A DNA stretch of 64,000 nucleotides from Haloferax denitrificans ATCC 35960 (GCF_000337795.1 NZ_AOLP01000001.1:1-64000); one strand, 5' to 3'. Positions 9,650-18,276 are shown, counted from the stretch's first letter. Numbers and translations are program-made. The notes: generated by a model from the letters alone, not told the origin.

Positions 9650-10444
9650 TCAGAGAAACGCGTCGCGGTCGGCCGGCGTCGCTTCGGCGCGATACCGCGT
9701 GTACGTCGAACGGGCCCAGTCGACCACGGCGTCGGCTTCGGCGTCCAGCACCGCTCGCGGGCGGCCGTGGTCGTCGACGACGCCCATGCCGACACGGTCG
9801 GCGTCGAGAATCGAGAGGACGTACGGCACGCGCTCGTAGCGGTACAGAGAGACGCTGGGGGCGTCGAAGAGGTCAGCCAACTGCCCCGCCGTCTTCTCGC
9901 TTCGCGCCATCGCCTCGTAGGCCCCGTCGGTCATGACGACCTCGACGTCGATGTCGTCGTTCCGGCGGCGATGAATCGTCGCGAGCACGTCCGGCGAGGC
10001 GGCGTGGGTCAGGATGCGGATTCTGTCGGCCGACTCGACGTGCGACACGGCGAGCCGCAACGGGGCCTGCGGGTCGCTCGGCGTCGGAGCCACGACGGTC
10101 GCCGACGCGAGCGCGCCGAGGTTGAACCCGAAGTCGTCCCGCGGGAGCCACCGAAGGAGGTCGCTCTCGGCGAACGCCGTCGCCGCCTCGACCGTCGAGA
10201 TGGCCGACTGGAGCTGTTCGACCACGACGACCCCGAGCGGCGTAATCTCGTATTCCTCGCCCGACTTCGCGACCCAACCGCGCTCGGAGAGCGACTTCAT
10301 CACCCGCCAGACCGTCGACCGCGACGTGTCGAGCGTCGCCTGCAACTCGCCCGCAGTCGCCGGTCCCTCGTCGAGCGCCCGGAGCGCCGCTAACCGGTTC
10401 GGTGAGGTGACGAGACACCGAAGTTCGTCCACGACCCCGTCCAT
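9650..10444 (-). CDS. wHTH transcriptional regulator (FilR1/DUF1724-like)
   Basis: A 264-residue protein. Residues 1-80 form a winged helix-turn-helix (LRALDEGPATAGELQATLDTSRSTVWRVMKSLSERGWV). The C-terminal part (about 100-250) resembles the sensor domain found in haloarchaeal and methanogen regulators of the FilR1 type (RIRILTHAASPDVLATIH, IDVEVVMTDGAYEAM). The ATG at 10444 gives a clean start just before the HTH; the longer open frame upstream has shadow-like composition. It is transcribed towards the giant-protein operon. Its promoter contains a 12-base word also found upstream of that operon, so it may control both, by inference. Confidence 0.8.
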   Translation of the reverse strand: MDGVVDELRCLVTSPNRLAALRALDEGPATAGELQATLDTSRSTVWRVMKSLSERGWVAKSGEEYEITPLGVVVVEQLQSAISTVEAATAFAESDLLRWLPRDDFGFNLGALASATVVAPTPSDPQAPLRLAVSHVESADRIRILTHAASPDVLATIHRRRNDDIDVEVVMTDGAYEAMARSEKTAGQLADLFDAPSVSLYRYERVPYVLSILDADRVGMGVVDDHGRPRAVLDAEADAVVDWARSTYTRYRAEATPADRDAFL

Positions 10445-10457
10445 GGTGAACGATATG

Positions 10458-10469
10458 ACACCGCTGTAA
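10458..10469 (-). promoter_or_regulatory. Shared word TTACAGCGGTGT in the regulator promoter
   Basis: The exact 12-mer on the minus strand ends 14 bases before the regulator ATG at 10444, so it overlaps the start region of a short-leader transcript. That position fits autorepression. The same word is upstream of the giant surface gene at 9544-9555. Confidence 0.4.
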
Positions 10470-10625
10470 TAGTAGTTCCCCTCTGACGAGTGCGAAACTA
10501 GACGAACAGGACCCTGTACGGCGCGGAATCGCCTTCGTCGCGTCGGTCGCGGACCGCGGGCTCTCGTTCTCACTGCGAGCGAATCCACCTCAGCGATTAT
10601 GTGCGTTCGCTGAAAATATCGGACC

Positions 10626-11528
10626 ATGTTCGACCGACTCCTCTTTCCGACCGACGGGAGCGACGGCGCGGACGCCGTCCTCGACCACGTCGTCGATATC
10701 GCCGCCGCCCACGACGCGACCCTCCACCTACTGCACGTCGCCCCGGCGGAACCCGAGCGCCGCCCGAACCTGAACGACGGGGACGACGACTCCGACGGTT
10801 CCGACCCCACCGAGCGCCGCCGAACCGACGGCGAGCGGTTCGTGACCGACGCCGAAGCCCGCGCGTCGCAGTCCGGCGTGTCGGTCGTGACGAGCGTCGA
10901 GCGCGGCGAGCCGTACCGAGTCATCACCGAGTACGCGGCCGAGCGGGACGCCGACCTCGTGGTCATGCCGACCCACGGGCGGACGGGGCTGAGCCGACTG
11001 CTCCTCGGGAGCACCACGGAGCGCGTCGTCCGCCGGTCGGACGTGCCCGTGCTCACGGTCCGGCCGGACGCGGCGACCGACCTCGCGTACCCCTACGCCG
11101 ACGTGTTGACGCCCACCGACGGGAGCGCCTGCGCGACCGCGGCGGTCGCGTTCGGAAGCGAGTTGGCCGCGGCGACCGACGCGGCGCTCCACGCGGTGTC
11201 GGTCGTCAACGTCGCCGCCTTCGGCGCGGATATCCGCGGCCCGCTCCTCATCGACGAACTCGAAGAGCGCGCGAGCGGCGCGGTCGAAAAAGCGGCCGAC
11301 GCGGCGGCCGCCGCGGGCGTCGAGACGGTCAGGAAGTCGGTCGGCCGCGACGTGTCGATTCACGACGGCATCCTCGCGTACATCGACGAACACGACGTTG
11401 ACATCGTGGTGATGGGAACCCACGGCCACACGGGGTTCGACCGCTACATGCTCGGGAGCGTCGCCGAGAAACTGGTCCGGACCTCGCCGGTGCCGGTGGT
11501 GACGGTCAGAGAGCCGCGAGACGAGTAA
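10626..11528 (+). CDS. Tandem universal stress protein (UspA family)
   Basis: A 300-residue cytoplasmic protein made of two UspA domains (about 1-145 and 155-298). Each starts with the usual beta strand and Asp-Gly-Ser (LLFPTDGSDGADAVLDH; VLTPTDGSACATAAV). Each ends with the ATP-binding type glycine motif (MPTHGRTGLSRLLLGSTTERVV; MGTHGHTGFDRYMLGSVAEKLV). In the first domain an acidic insert (EPERRPNLNDGDDDSDGSDP) replaces the usual short loop, as expected for a halophile. The gene is divergent from the regulator, with 181 bases between starts. Usp proteins bind nucleotides and modulate stress responses; the partner here is unknown. Confidence 0.92.
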   Translation: MFDRLLFPTDGSDGADAVLDHVVDIAAAHDATLHLLHVAPAEPERRPNLNDGDDDSDGSDPTERRRTDGERFVTDAEARASQSGVSVVTSVERGEPYRVITEYAAERDADLVVMPTHGRTGLSRLLLGSTTERVVRRSDVPVLTVRPDAATDLAYPYADVLTPTDGSACATAAVAFGSELAAATDAALHAVSVVNVAAFGADIRGPLLIDELEERASGAVEKAADAAAAAGVETVRKSVGRDVSIHDGILAYIDEHDVDIVVMGTHGHTGFDRYMLGSVAEKLVRTSPVPVVTVREPRDE

Positions 11529-11597
11529 GTCGAGGCGGGTCGCGTTGGGTCGGGGCGAGTGCCGACTCGCCGTCGGCGGACGCCGGCCGCTCCCCCG

Positions 11598-12674
11598 TCA
11601 GTTCCGAAGCAGTCCCGTGACGCCCGCGGTCTCGGCGACGACCCATCCGACGAAGACGAGATACGCCGCGCCGAGCGCGTAGCACTCCAGCCGGGTGAGA
11701 GACAGGTCCGTCCGGAGCAGGCCGAAAAGCAGGACGGTCGCCAGCGTCAGCACGCCCAGCATGGGGACGGCGACGGCGAAGTCCACCGGGACGCTCCCGA
11801 CGATGAGCACGCCGACGGGGATGGCGACCAGCAGGTCGAACGTGTTCGACCCGAGGACGTTGCCGAGGCTGGTCGCGCTGTTGCCGTCGGCGGCCGAGCG
11901 GACGCTGACGAGCGTGTCGGGGAGGCTCGTCGCGGCGGCGACGACGGTGACCCCCGCGAGGAACGTCGGGACGCCGAACGTCGCGCTGAGCGACTCGACG
12001 CTCCCGACCAGTTGGTGGACGCCGACGAGGATGACGAGGAGGCCGCCGAGGAGCCGCGCCCACTCGCGGCCGATGCCGTCGCCGACGCCCGCCTCCTCGC
12101 TTTCGTACTCCGAGACGTCCTGCCACTGGATGAACAGGTAGAGCCCGTAGAGGAGCAGTGGGATGAGCGCGACGGGGCGGGTGAGCTGTCCCGTCAGCGC
12201 CGGGCCGCCGGGCACGGGGAAGTAGATGACCGCCAGCGAGAAGGTGACGACGAGCGTGGCGACGGCGACCATGTAGAACTGCGCCTCCTTGTAGACGACG
12301 AGCCGACTGGTTTCGAGAGGGCCGTCGGTGGCGAGCCCCGACAGCGCCGGAATCACGAGGATGTTGAAGATGGCCGAGCCGACGATTGCGCCGACGCCCA
12401 TGTCGAAGACGCCCGCGGCGGCGGCGATAGCGACGCTGGCGAACTCGGGAAAGCTCGACCCGAGGGCGACGACGATAGAGCCCTGCACGACCGCCGGGAG
12501 GCCGTAGTACGACGCGAGGTGGTCGGCGGACGCTTCGAGCCAGCCGCTTCCGACCCAGATGAGACCGGTCATCAGGAGAATCACGGCGACGTTCGCGAGC
12601 GGCGACGACGGGAGGAGACTGCCGAGGACCATTGGAAGCCCGTTCAGCGACGCGGAAAAAGAAGCCACCGACAC
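11598..12674 (-). CDS. Sodium/calcium exchanger family protein (CaCA, YrbG-like)
   Basis: A 358-residue polytopic membrane protein with about ten hydrophobic helices. It carries the two inverted alpha-repeats of the CaCA family: GSSFPEFASVAIAAAAG with GSAIFNIL in the first half, and AATSLPDTLVSVRSA with GNVLGSNTFDLLVAIP in the second. The central loop (about residues 185-205) is acidic. Such proteins exchange Ca2+ or other cations for Na+ or H+ across the cell membrane. An ATG 14 codons in (MVLGSLLP) is an alternative start that removes a short polar leader. It is convergent with the Usp gene and follows thiC on the same strand by 33 bases, probably without functional linkage. Confidence 0.9.
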   Translation of the reverse strand: MSVASFSASLNGLPMVLGSLLPSSPLANVAVILLMTGLIWVGSGWLEASADHLASYYGLPAVVQGSIVVALGSSFPEFASVAIAAAAGVFDMGVGAIVGSAIFNILVIPALSGLATDGPLETSRLVVYKEAQFYMVAVATLVVTFSLAVIYFPVPGGPALTGQLTRPVALIPLLLYGLYLFIQWQDVSEYESEEAGVGDGIGREWARLLGGLLVILVGVHQLVGSVESLSATFGVPTFLAGVTVVAAATSLPDTLVSVRSAADGNSATSLGNVLGSNTFDLLVAIPVGVLIVGSVPVDFAVAVPMLGVLTLATVLLFGLLRTDLSLTRLECYALGAAYLVFVGWVVAETAGVTGLLRN

Positions 12675-12707
12675 GGGTGAAACGCAGTCCGTGGTCTCGG
12701 ACCGCCG

Positions 12708-14156
12708 TCAGTCGTCGCCGTGAGCGGACTCGGGGGTGAACGTGACGCCGCCGATTTCGATTTCGTCGGGGACGCGGTCGGTGTCGTGCGCGCCGACCGG
12801 GGGGAGGTTCGCGTCGGCCGCCGGCGACGCGTCGAGGTCGGTCGCGGACGCGAGGCTCTCCATCTCGCCGTCGGCCTCGCGCGCGTCTCGGTCGATGCGC
12901 ATCGAACAGAACTCCACGCCGCACATCGAGCAGAAGCGCGCCTGCTTGTAGTTGTCGCCGGGGAGCGTCTGGTCGTGGAACGACCGCGCCCGCTCGGGGT
13001 CGAGCGCGAGGTCGAACTGCCGCGCCCAGTCGAACTCGTAGCGCGCCTCCGAGAGCGCGTCGTCCCAGTCGCGCGCGCCGGGGAGGTCGGTCGCCACGTC
13101 GGCCGCGTGGGCGGCGATTCGGTAGGCGGCGAGGCCGTCGCGAACGTCCTCGCGGTCGGGGAGACCGAGGTGTTCTTTCGGCGTGACGTAACACAGCATC
13201 GCCGCGCCGGCGCGGCCCGCCTCGGTCGCGCCGATGGCGCTCGTGATGTGGTCGTAGCCCGGTGCCACGTCGGTCACGAGCGGCCCGAGGACGTAGAACG
13301 GCGCGCCGTCGCAGACTTCCTGTTGGCGCTCGACGTTCTCGGCGATTTGGTCCATCGGGACGTGACCGGGACCTTCGACCATCACCTGCACGCCGTGGTC
13401 CCACGCGGTCCGCGTGAGTTGGCCCAGCGTGTCGAGTTCGGCGAACTGCGCGTCGTCGCCGGCGTCGGCCAGACAGCCGGGTCGGAGGCCGTCGCCCAGC
13501 GAGAACGTCACGTCGTGCTCGGCGAAGACGTCGCAGATGTCCTCGAACGCGACGTACAGAGGGTTCTGCTCGCCGTGTTCCTCCATCCACTGGGCGAGGA
13601 TAGAGCCGCCGCGGGAGACGATGCCCGTCTTCCGACCGTCGGTAAGCGGGAGGTGCTCCATCAGCACGCCCGCGTGAATCGTCATGTAGTCGACGCCCTG
13701 TTCGGCCTGTTTCTCGATGACGTCGAGGAGCAGGTCGCGGGTGATGTCCGCGGGGCTGTCGACGCGCTTGACCGCCTCGTAGATGGGGACGGTGCCGATG
13801 GGGACCGGCGAGTACGCGACGTTCGCCTCGCGAATCTCGTCGAGGTTCGACCCCGTCGAGAGGTCCATCACCGTGTCCGCGCCGTAGTGGACCGCGGTGT
13901 GGAGCTTTTCGAGCTCTTCTGTGAGGTCGCTCGTCGTCTCGCTGTTGCCGATGTTCGCGTTGACCTTGGTGGCGAACTCGCGGCCGATAATCATCGGGTC
14001 GAGCGAGTCGTGATTGCGGTTCGCGGGGACGACCGCCTGCCCCTCGGCGACCTGTTTCCTGACGAACTCGGGGTCGCGGTTCTCGCGCTCTGCGACCCGT
14101 TCCATCGCCGGGGTGACGCGTCCCGCTCGGGCGTGTTGGAGTTGTGTCGACGCCAT
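12708..14156 (-). CDS. thiC: Phosphomethylpyrimidine synthase ThiC
   Basis: A 482-residue radical SAM-type enzyme that converts 5-aminoimidazole ribotide to HMP-phosphate in thiamine pyrimidine synthesis. Diagnostic segments are visible: [87 protein letters not shown]. The C-terminal [11 protein letters not shown] motif (CxxCx4C) binds the 4Fe-4S cluster. It is shorter than proteobacterial ThiC, which has an extra N-terminal region. The start ATG is 16 bases from a palindrome that overlaps the putative TATA box, suggesting repression by a thiamine-responsive regulator. No riboswitch-like leader is evident. Confidence 0.97.
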   Translation of the reverse strand: MASTQLQHARAGRVTPAMERVAERENRDPEFVRKQVAEGQAVVPANRNHDSLDPMIIGREFATKVNANIGNSETTSDLTEELEKLHTAVHYGADTVMDLSTGSNLDEIREANVAYSPVPIGTVPIYEAVKRVDSPADITRDLLLDVIEKQAEQGVDYMTIHAGVLMEHLPLTDGRKTGIVSRGGSILAQWMEEHGEQNPLYVAFEDICDVFAEHDVTFSLGDGLRPGCLADAGDDAQFAELDTLGQLTRTAWDHGVQVMVEGPGHVPMDQIAENVERQQEVCDGAPFYVLGPLVTDVAPGYDHITSAIGATEAGRAGAAMLCYVTPKEHLGLPDREDVRDGLAAYRIAAHAADVATDLPGARDWDDALSEARYEFDWARQFDLALDPERARSFHDQTLPGDNYKQARFCSMCGVEFCSMRIDRDAREADGEMESLASATDLDASPAADANLPPVGAHDTDRVPDEIEIGGVTFTPESAHGDD

Positions 14157-14171
14157 TGATTAGCTAGTGAT

Positions 14172-14193
14172 ACAACTGGCTAATAACAGTTGT
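14172..14193. promoter_or_regulatory. Palindromic operator over the thiC TATA box
   Basis: Perfect 7-base half-sites ACAACTG and CAGTTGT are separated by 8 AT-rich bases. On the minus strand the spacer reads TTATTAGC and lies about 27 bases before the thiC ATG, where a leaderless promoter would have its TATA box. A repressor bound here would block TBP. I recall that haloarchaeal thiC genes are repressed by the ThiN-domain regulator ThiR. Assigning this site to ThiR is inference. Confidence 0.6.
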
Positions 14194-14210
14194 GACGGGC
14201 GGGTCGGAAA

Positions 14211-14277
14211 CGAGGGACCGAGAGACTAAGAGACAGAGTGACAGAGAGACCGAGAGACCGAGGACCGAGAGACAGAG
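14211..14277. repeat. Low-complexity GA-rich repeat (gagaccga/gagacaga units)
   Basis: A run of imperfect 8-10 base units (GAGAGACCGA, GAGACAGAG and variants) fills the gap between thiC and the multicopper oxidase gene. It looks like simple-sequence expansion. No coding potential or known element is seen. Confidence 0.6.
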
Positions 14278-14324
14278 CACGCGGGCTATCGGCTCACAGA
14301 CCCGAAGGCGCGACGACGCGTCGC

Positions 14325-15479
14325 TCAGCCCTCGTAGCCGGCGTACTCCATGAGGCTCGCGAAGATGTCGGAGTCCATCACCTCCTTGTAGACGACGCCG
14401 CTCAGCATGCCGCCGGGGTAGAAGTTCCCGTTCATGACGTGGTTGACCTTGTGGCAGTGCATGAGGTAGATGCCGGGCTGGGCGTCGGCCGTGAACTCGA
14501 CCGTGTGGCGCTCCGCGGGCGCGATGTTCGTCACGTCCATGTCGTGGCGGGCGGCCTCGGGGACGATGCCACCGTCTTTTTCGACCAGTTGGAAGCGATG
14601 GTTGTGGATGTGCATCGGGTGGCTCATGTAGCCCGCGTTGACGTAGTGAATGCGGACGGTGTCACCCTGTTCGACGATGATGGGCGAGCCGTCTTCGGGG
14701 TGGAGCGTCCGCGGCGCGCTCTTGCCGTTGACGGTGAACACGTCCGGCTTCCGGTTCCGGGGGTCGTAGCTCACGTTCTCGCCGGCCATCTGTCGGGGGA
14801 GCCGCGAGTCCCAGTCGCGGACGGTCATGAAGTACTCCCTGTCGGCCGGTTCGTACCCCTTCGGGTCGACGCGGAGGATGCCGTACATCCCCATCTCGAT
14901 GTGCCGGTGGGTCTGGTAGTGACAGTGGTAGAGATGCGTCCCGGGGACGTTCGCCGGGATGGTGTAGGTGTGTTTCTCGCCGGGGTCGACGCGGATGCCC
15001 GTCGTCGTCGGCACGCCGTCGTCTTTCCACGCCTTGCGCACGCCGTGGAAGTGGACCGTGTGGGGGCGCATCCCGTCGGTGTTGTCCAGCGTGACCTCCA
15101 TGTCGTTGCCCTCGGTCGTCCGGAGAATCGGCCCGGGGACGCTCGGCGCGCCGTCGTCGGCGCTGAACGCCCACACCTGCGGGAGTTCGACCGGGCCGCC
15201 CATCGTTTCGAGGGGGTGGGCCGCGTGGCGCGCCGGCGCGCTCTTGAGGGTGACTTTCCCGCCCTGTTCGTCCACCTGTACGACTTCCGGCGGGCTGGTG
15301 TACGGCAGACTCGACTCGCTCGTCTGGGCGGCCGTCGTCTCGTCAGCGCCGACGGCGGCCGAGTCACCGTTCGTGGGCGCTGTACACCCCGCGAGGCCGA
15401 GCGCTCCGACGCTTCCCGTTGCGGCGAGGAATTCGCGACGCGACACCGTCGAACCGGGTGCACCGACGTGGTTTCGCAT
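14325..15479 (-). CDS. Tat-exported two-domain multicopper oxidase
   Basis: A 384-residue protein with a Tat signal and lipobox (VSRREFLAATGSVGALGLAGC), so it is probably folded before export and lipid-anchored. Two cupredoxin domains are seen. Domain 1 carries HTVHFHG and HLYHCHYQTHRHIEMGMYG, i.e. both type 3 His and a type 1 Cys/His/Met set. Domain 2 carries HPMHIHNHRFQL and the motif starting HCHKVNHVMNGN. In domain 2 the usual axial Met of HCHx3Hx4M is replaced by Asn. This layout fits small two-domain multicopper oxidases related to laccase or nitrite reductase. The ATG at 15479 places the Tat motif near the N-terminus. A CGAAC-AT-GTTCG palindrome lies 73 bases upstream, tying it to the denitrification regulon. 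The substrate is unknown. Confidence 0.88.
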   Translation of the reverse strand: MRNHVGAPGSTVSRREFLAATGSVGALGLAGCTAPTNGDSAAVGADETTAAQTSESSLPYTSPPEVVQVDEQGGKVTLKSAPARHAAHPLETMGGPVELPQVWAFSADDGAPSVPGPILRTTEGNDMEVTLDNTDGMRPHTVHFHGVRKAWKDDGVPTTTGIRVDPGEKHTYTIPANVPGTHLYHCHYQTHRHIEMGMYGILRVDPKGYEPADREYFMTVRDWDSRLPRQMAGENVSYDPRNRKPDVFTVNGKSAPRTLHPEDGSPIIVEQGDTVRIHYVNAGYMSHPMHIHNHRFQLVEKDGGIVPEAARHDMDVTNIAPAERHTVEFTADAQPGIYLMHCHKVNHVMNGNFYPGGMLSGVVYKEVMDSDIFASLMEYAGYEG

Positions 15480-15546
15480 TACAGTCGGTCGTTGGCCCGG
15501 GGGAGTGGAATACCGTCTCGCCGGTTCCCGTCGCACAGGAGCCCTG

Positions 15547-15558
15547 CGAACATGTTCG
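15547..15558. promoter_or_regulatory. Denitrification-island palindrome 1 (CGAACATGTTCG)
   Basis: Perfect palindrome centred 73.5 bases upstream of the multicopper oxidase ATG; a TATA-like GGTATTCC lies about 40 bases closer to the gene. The plus-strand HTH gene begins 180 bases away on the other side. Confidence 0.75.
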
Positions 15559-15738
15559 GCGGGGTCGATACGTACCGGGCCGAAAAACGGTCAGTCGGGG
15601 CGTACCAGTCCGAATCGACGGCCATCGGTTCGACCGGACCCGACGCTGGTGCCCCGCGACTTTCATACGCCCCGGCGGTGTATCGGGAGCCGAACCGACG
15701 GCGCGCGGGTCGCCGCCGACCAATCCACTCTCACGCAG

Positions 15739-16107
15739 ATGTCGACCAACCCACTCTCAGACGCGCTCGAACCGGACTTCGAGACGGTGTTCGACGCCCT
15801 CACCAGTCCGCAGTGCCGGGCCGTTCTCAAGGAACTCGACGGCCCGATGACCGCCTCGGACATCGCCGCCGCGTGCGACCTCCCGCGGTCGACGGTGTAC
15901 CGGAAACTCGAACAGATGGTCGAGGCGGGACTCCTCGAAAAACGCGACCGCGGCCGCGACGCCGCCCGCTACGCAGTCGGCTTCGAGGAGGTGGTCGTGA
16001 CGCGCGAACCGGGCGACCTCTCGATTTCGGTGTCGTCGCCGTCGCGGTCGGCCTCGGACCAGCTCTCGACGATGTGGTCGGCCGTCGGCGAGCAGACCGA
16101 CGACTGA
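15739..16107 (+). CDS. wHTH transcriptional regulator, small
   Basis: A 122-residue protein with an ArsR/TrmB-like winged helix in residues 12-75 (FDALTSPQCRAVLKELDGPMTASDIAAACDLPRSTVYRKLEQMVEAGLLEK). A short beta-rich, Ser-rich tail follows that may mediate dimerisation. The longer open frame upstream is shadow; the ATG at 15739 is the natural start. Its 3' end is only three bases from the convergent HTH-10 regulator gene. Its ligand is unknown. Its place between the multicopper oxidase and the island regulator suggests a role in the same physiology. Confidence 0.85.
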   Translation: MSTNPLSDALEPDFETVFDALTSPQCRAVLKELDGPMTASDIAAACDLPRSTVYRKLEQMVEAGLLEKRDRGRDAARYAVGFEEVVVTREPGDLSISVSSPSRSASDQLSTMWSAVGEQTDD

Positions 16108-16110
16108 GAC

Positions 16111-16752
16111 CTACCCGACCGTCGCGTCGTCCCGCGCGAGAAACGCCTTCATCACTTTGCCCTCGGCGCGGTGGAGCTTCTCGCTCGTCGTCGACTTCGC
16201 CAGCCCCACGGCCTCGGCGAGCTCGGTGAGCGTGCACGTCCGCGGCGTGTCGTAGTAGCCCTCGGCGACGGCCGTTTCGAGGAGGGCGTACTGGTCGTCG
16301 GTGAGAAGCGACTCCGTGTCTATCGACTGGTGGATGGAGACGAGGTCGAACGGGATGCCGAACTGCGCGAGCTGGTCGCCCAGCTCCGAGAGGTTCTCGC
16401 GCGGCGCGGTCACCTCGACTGTCACCTCGCCGTCGACGATGGTGATTGGCAGTTCCAGCGGGATTCCCACCTCGCTGAGCGTGAGAATCAAAAGCGGCTC
16501 GGTCGTCTCGAACTGCACGAGGGCGCGCTCCGGTTGCGCTTCGAGAATCGTCACCGAGACGACCGATTCGTACTCGTCGATGGTGGTGACGACCGGCTCG
16601 ATGTCGGCCGCCCGTATCTCGACGAGGCCGACGCCCGTCTCGTCGGCCGGCATCGCCGCGAGGACGGTGAACTCGGCGTCCGGATACCGCCCCGAGAGGT
16701 CGGAAACCCAGACCTGCTCGGGGAGCGTGATGGAGAGTGTTGCCCGGGGCAT
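16111..16752 (-). CDS. HTH-10 (Bat-type) regulator, candidate activator of the denitrification island
   Basis: A 213-residue protein. An N-terminal beta-rich domain (about 1-145) contains two related segments. The C-terminal HTH-10 domain (about 150-205: LLTDDQYALLETAVAEGYYDTPRTCTLTELAEAVGLAKSTTSEKLHRAEGKV, read in parts) is typical of bacterio-opsin activator-like haloarchaeal regulators. The start is the ATG at 16752; an in-frame ATG 11 codons upstream adds an unlikely leader. Only one Cys is present, inside the HTH, so it lacks the N-terminal Cys cluster reported for the denitrification activator NarO. A CGAAC-AT-GTTCG site 48 bases upstream suggests that it regulates itself or belongs to the same regulon. 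It is my first candidate for binding the island's palindromes, though NarO encoded elsewhere is an alternative. Confidence 0.85.
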   Translation of the reverse strand: MPRATLSITLPEQVWVSDLSGRYPDAEFTVLAAMPADETGVGLVEIRAADIEPVVTTIDEYESVVSVTILEAQPERALVQFETTEPLLILTLSEVGIPLELPITIVDGEVTVEVTAPRENLSELGDQLAQFGIPFDLVSIHQSIDTESLLTDDQYALLETAVAEGYYDTPRTCTLTELAEAVGLAKSTTSEKLHRAEGKVMKAFLARDDATVG

Positions 16753-16794
16753 CGGTAGTGAAACGAAGTCGTCCCCGCCGCACAAAGATAGTTC

Positions 16795-16806
16795 CGAACA
16801 TGTTCG
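16795..16806. promoter_or_regulatory. Denitrification-island palindrome 2 (CGAACATGTTCG)
   Basis: Perfect palindrome between the HTH-10 regulator (centre 48.5 bases from its ATG) and the divergent double halocyanin (108.5 bases). The first distance matches the main spacing class. Confidence 0.75.
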
Positions 16807-16908
16807 CCCTCCGGCCGCGTTTCGGGAACCACCGAGGCGGGTTTTTCACCGGACCACCGACCGTCGAGTGTCGAGCGGGGCGGGACCGCCGCCTCGCCAC
16901 CTTCAATC

Positions 16909-18015
16909 ATGAACCCGAACGACACCACATCTCCGACGCTCGGCCGGCGAACCGTACTTCGACTCCTCGGCGGCGCGGCCGTCTCCGCGACCGCGCTGGG
17001 AAGCGCCGCCGACGCCGCGCGGGCGCAGTCGGAGACCGACCTCGATTCGTGGTTCGCACAGACCTCGAACTACGACGGCGTCGCCGATAAGACGGGGAGT
17101 TCGACGGTGACGGTGACAGTCGGTGCGCAGGCCAACGGCGGCGCGTTCGGGTTCGGCCCGGCCGCCGTGCGGGTCGACCCCGGGACGACGGTCGTCTGGG
17201 AGTGGTCCGGGAAGGGCGGGTCGCACAACGTCGCCGCCGAGGACGGGAGCTTCGAGTCCGAACTCGTCGGCGACGCGGGCCACACGTTCGAGCAGACGTT
17301 CGATTCGACCGGCGTCTACACCTACGTCTGTACGCCGCACAAGACGCTCGGCATGAAGGGCGCAATCGTCGTCGGCGACGCCGGCGGCGCGACCGCGACC
17401 GAGGCGGCCGACTCGACCGACTCGACCGGCGAGGGCGAGTCGGAGGCGTCCACCGAGAGCGCCGGCGAGGGGGACGCCGACCTCGACGCGTGGTTCGAGA
17501 ACACCTCTAACTTCGACGGCGTCGAGGCGCAGACCGGTCTCCAGCGCGTGACGGTCGACGTCGGGGCGCAGGCCAACGGCGGGGCGTTCGGGTTCGGCCC
17601 CGCGGCGATTCGCGTCTCGAAGGGGACGACCGTCGCGTGGACGTGGACCGGCGAGGGCGGGTCGCACAACGTCGTCGCCGAGGACGGGAGCTTCGAGTCC
17701 GACCTCGTCAGCGCCGGCGGCCACACGTTCGAACACACGTTCGAGGAGGCCGGGACGTACACCTACGCCTGCACGCCGCACAAGACGCTCGGGATGAAGG
17801 GCGCGGTCGTCGTCACCGACGACGAGGGCGGGTCGAACGCGCAGGTCGCCGAGCCGTTCGGCGACCCCGAGACGGAGCGCCTCGGCGGCATCGCGCTGGC
17901 CGGGACGTTCGGCGCGATGCTGGCGTCGCCCGCGCTGTTCGGCGCGTTCATGTGGCTCAACGGCGAGGGCGACGAGTCGGCCGGCGAGACGTATCCGAAG
18001 GGGAAGTCGGAGTAA
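16909..18015 (+). CDS. Double-domain halocyanin (blue copper protein)
   Basis: A 368-residue exported electron carrier. The Tat-type N-terminus (GRRTVLRLLGGAAVSATALG) is followed by two near-identical plastocyanin-like domains (about 38-155 and 190-305). Each has the first copper His in GGSHNV and a Cys-His-Met set in CTPHKTLGM. The domains are joined by a Glu/Ser/Thr-rich linker. A C-terminal hydrophobic helix (about 325-350) probably anchors the protein in the membrane with the copper domains outside. Halocyanins pass electrons to copper nitrite reductase and other terminal enzymes in haloarchaea. The internal duplication suggests recent domain doubling. It is divergent from the regulator gene, with an island palindrome between. 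Confidence 0.93.
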   Translation: MNPNDTTSPTLGRRTVLRLLGGAAVSATALGSAADAARAQSETDLDSWFAQTSNYDGVADKTGSSTVTVTVGAQANGGAFGFGPAAVRVDPGTTVVWEWSGKGGSHNVAAEDGSFESELVGDAGHTFEQTFDSTGVYTYVCTPHKTLGMKGAIVVGDAGGATATEAADSTDSTGEGESEASTESAGEGDADLDAWFENTSNFDGVEAQTGLQRVTVDVGAQANGGAFGFGPAAIRVSKGTTVAWTWTGEGGSHNVVAEDGSFESDLVSAGGHTFEHTFEEAGTYTYACTPHKTLGMKGAVVVTDDEGGSNAQVAEPFGDPETERLGGIALAGTFGAMLASPALFGAFMWLNGEGDESAGETYPKGKSE

Positions 18016-18078
18016 GTCGTCCGCGGGAGGAGTCGGGGGAGTCGATGCCGTGCTGAACCGTTTTCTCGAATGACGCGC

Positions 18079-18276
18079 TCAGAACAGCGACGCGAGCACC
18101 CCCGAGATATCGACGTGGAACCCCAGCCGCTGGACGCCCTTGTAGCCGAGGTAGATGCCGACGATACCCAGAATCCCGGCGAGGTTGGGTGGGGCCGGAA
18201 TCGGCGTTTCTATGAGGCCGAACAGGGCTCCGGCGAAGACGCCTGCCAGCAGGGCCAAAACGAGTTGCGAGGCCAT
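18079..18276 (-). CDS. XapX-domain small membrane protein
   Basis: A 65-residue protein of two helices with the XapX signature: AGVFAGALFGLIETPIPAPP, then LAGILGIVGIYLGYKGVQRLG. XapX proteins are small membrane proteins of unknown function, often found beside transporters or redox genes. The start ATG at 18276 gives the canonical N-terminus. It is convergent with the double halocyanin, and the gene ends 64 bases downstream of the halocyanin stop. Confidence 0.85.
   Translation of the reverse strand: MASQLVLALLAGVFAGALFGLIETPIPAPPNLAGILGIVGIYLGYKGVQRLGFHVDISGVLASLF

Noticed and set aside
14160..14324. TPP riboswitch upstream of thiC
   Set aside because: The gap is too short before the start codon for a leader, no conserved THI-box-like words are seen, and the palindrome at the TATA position explains control better.
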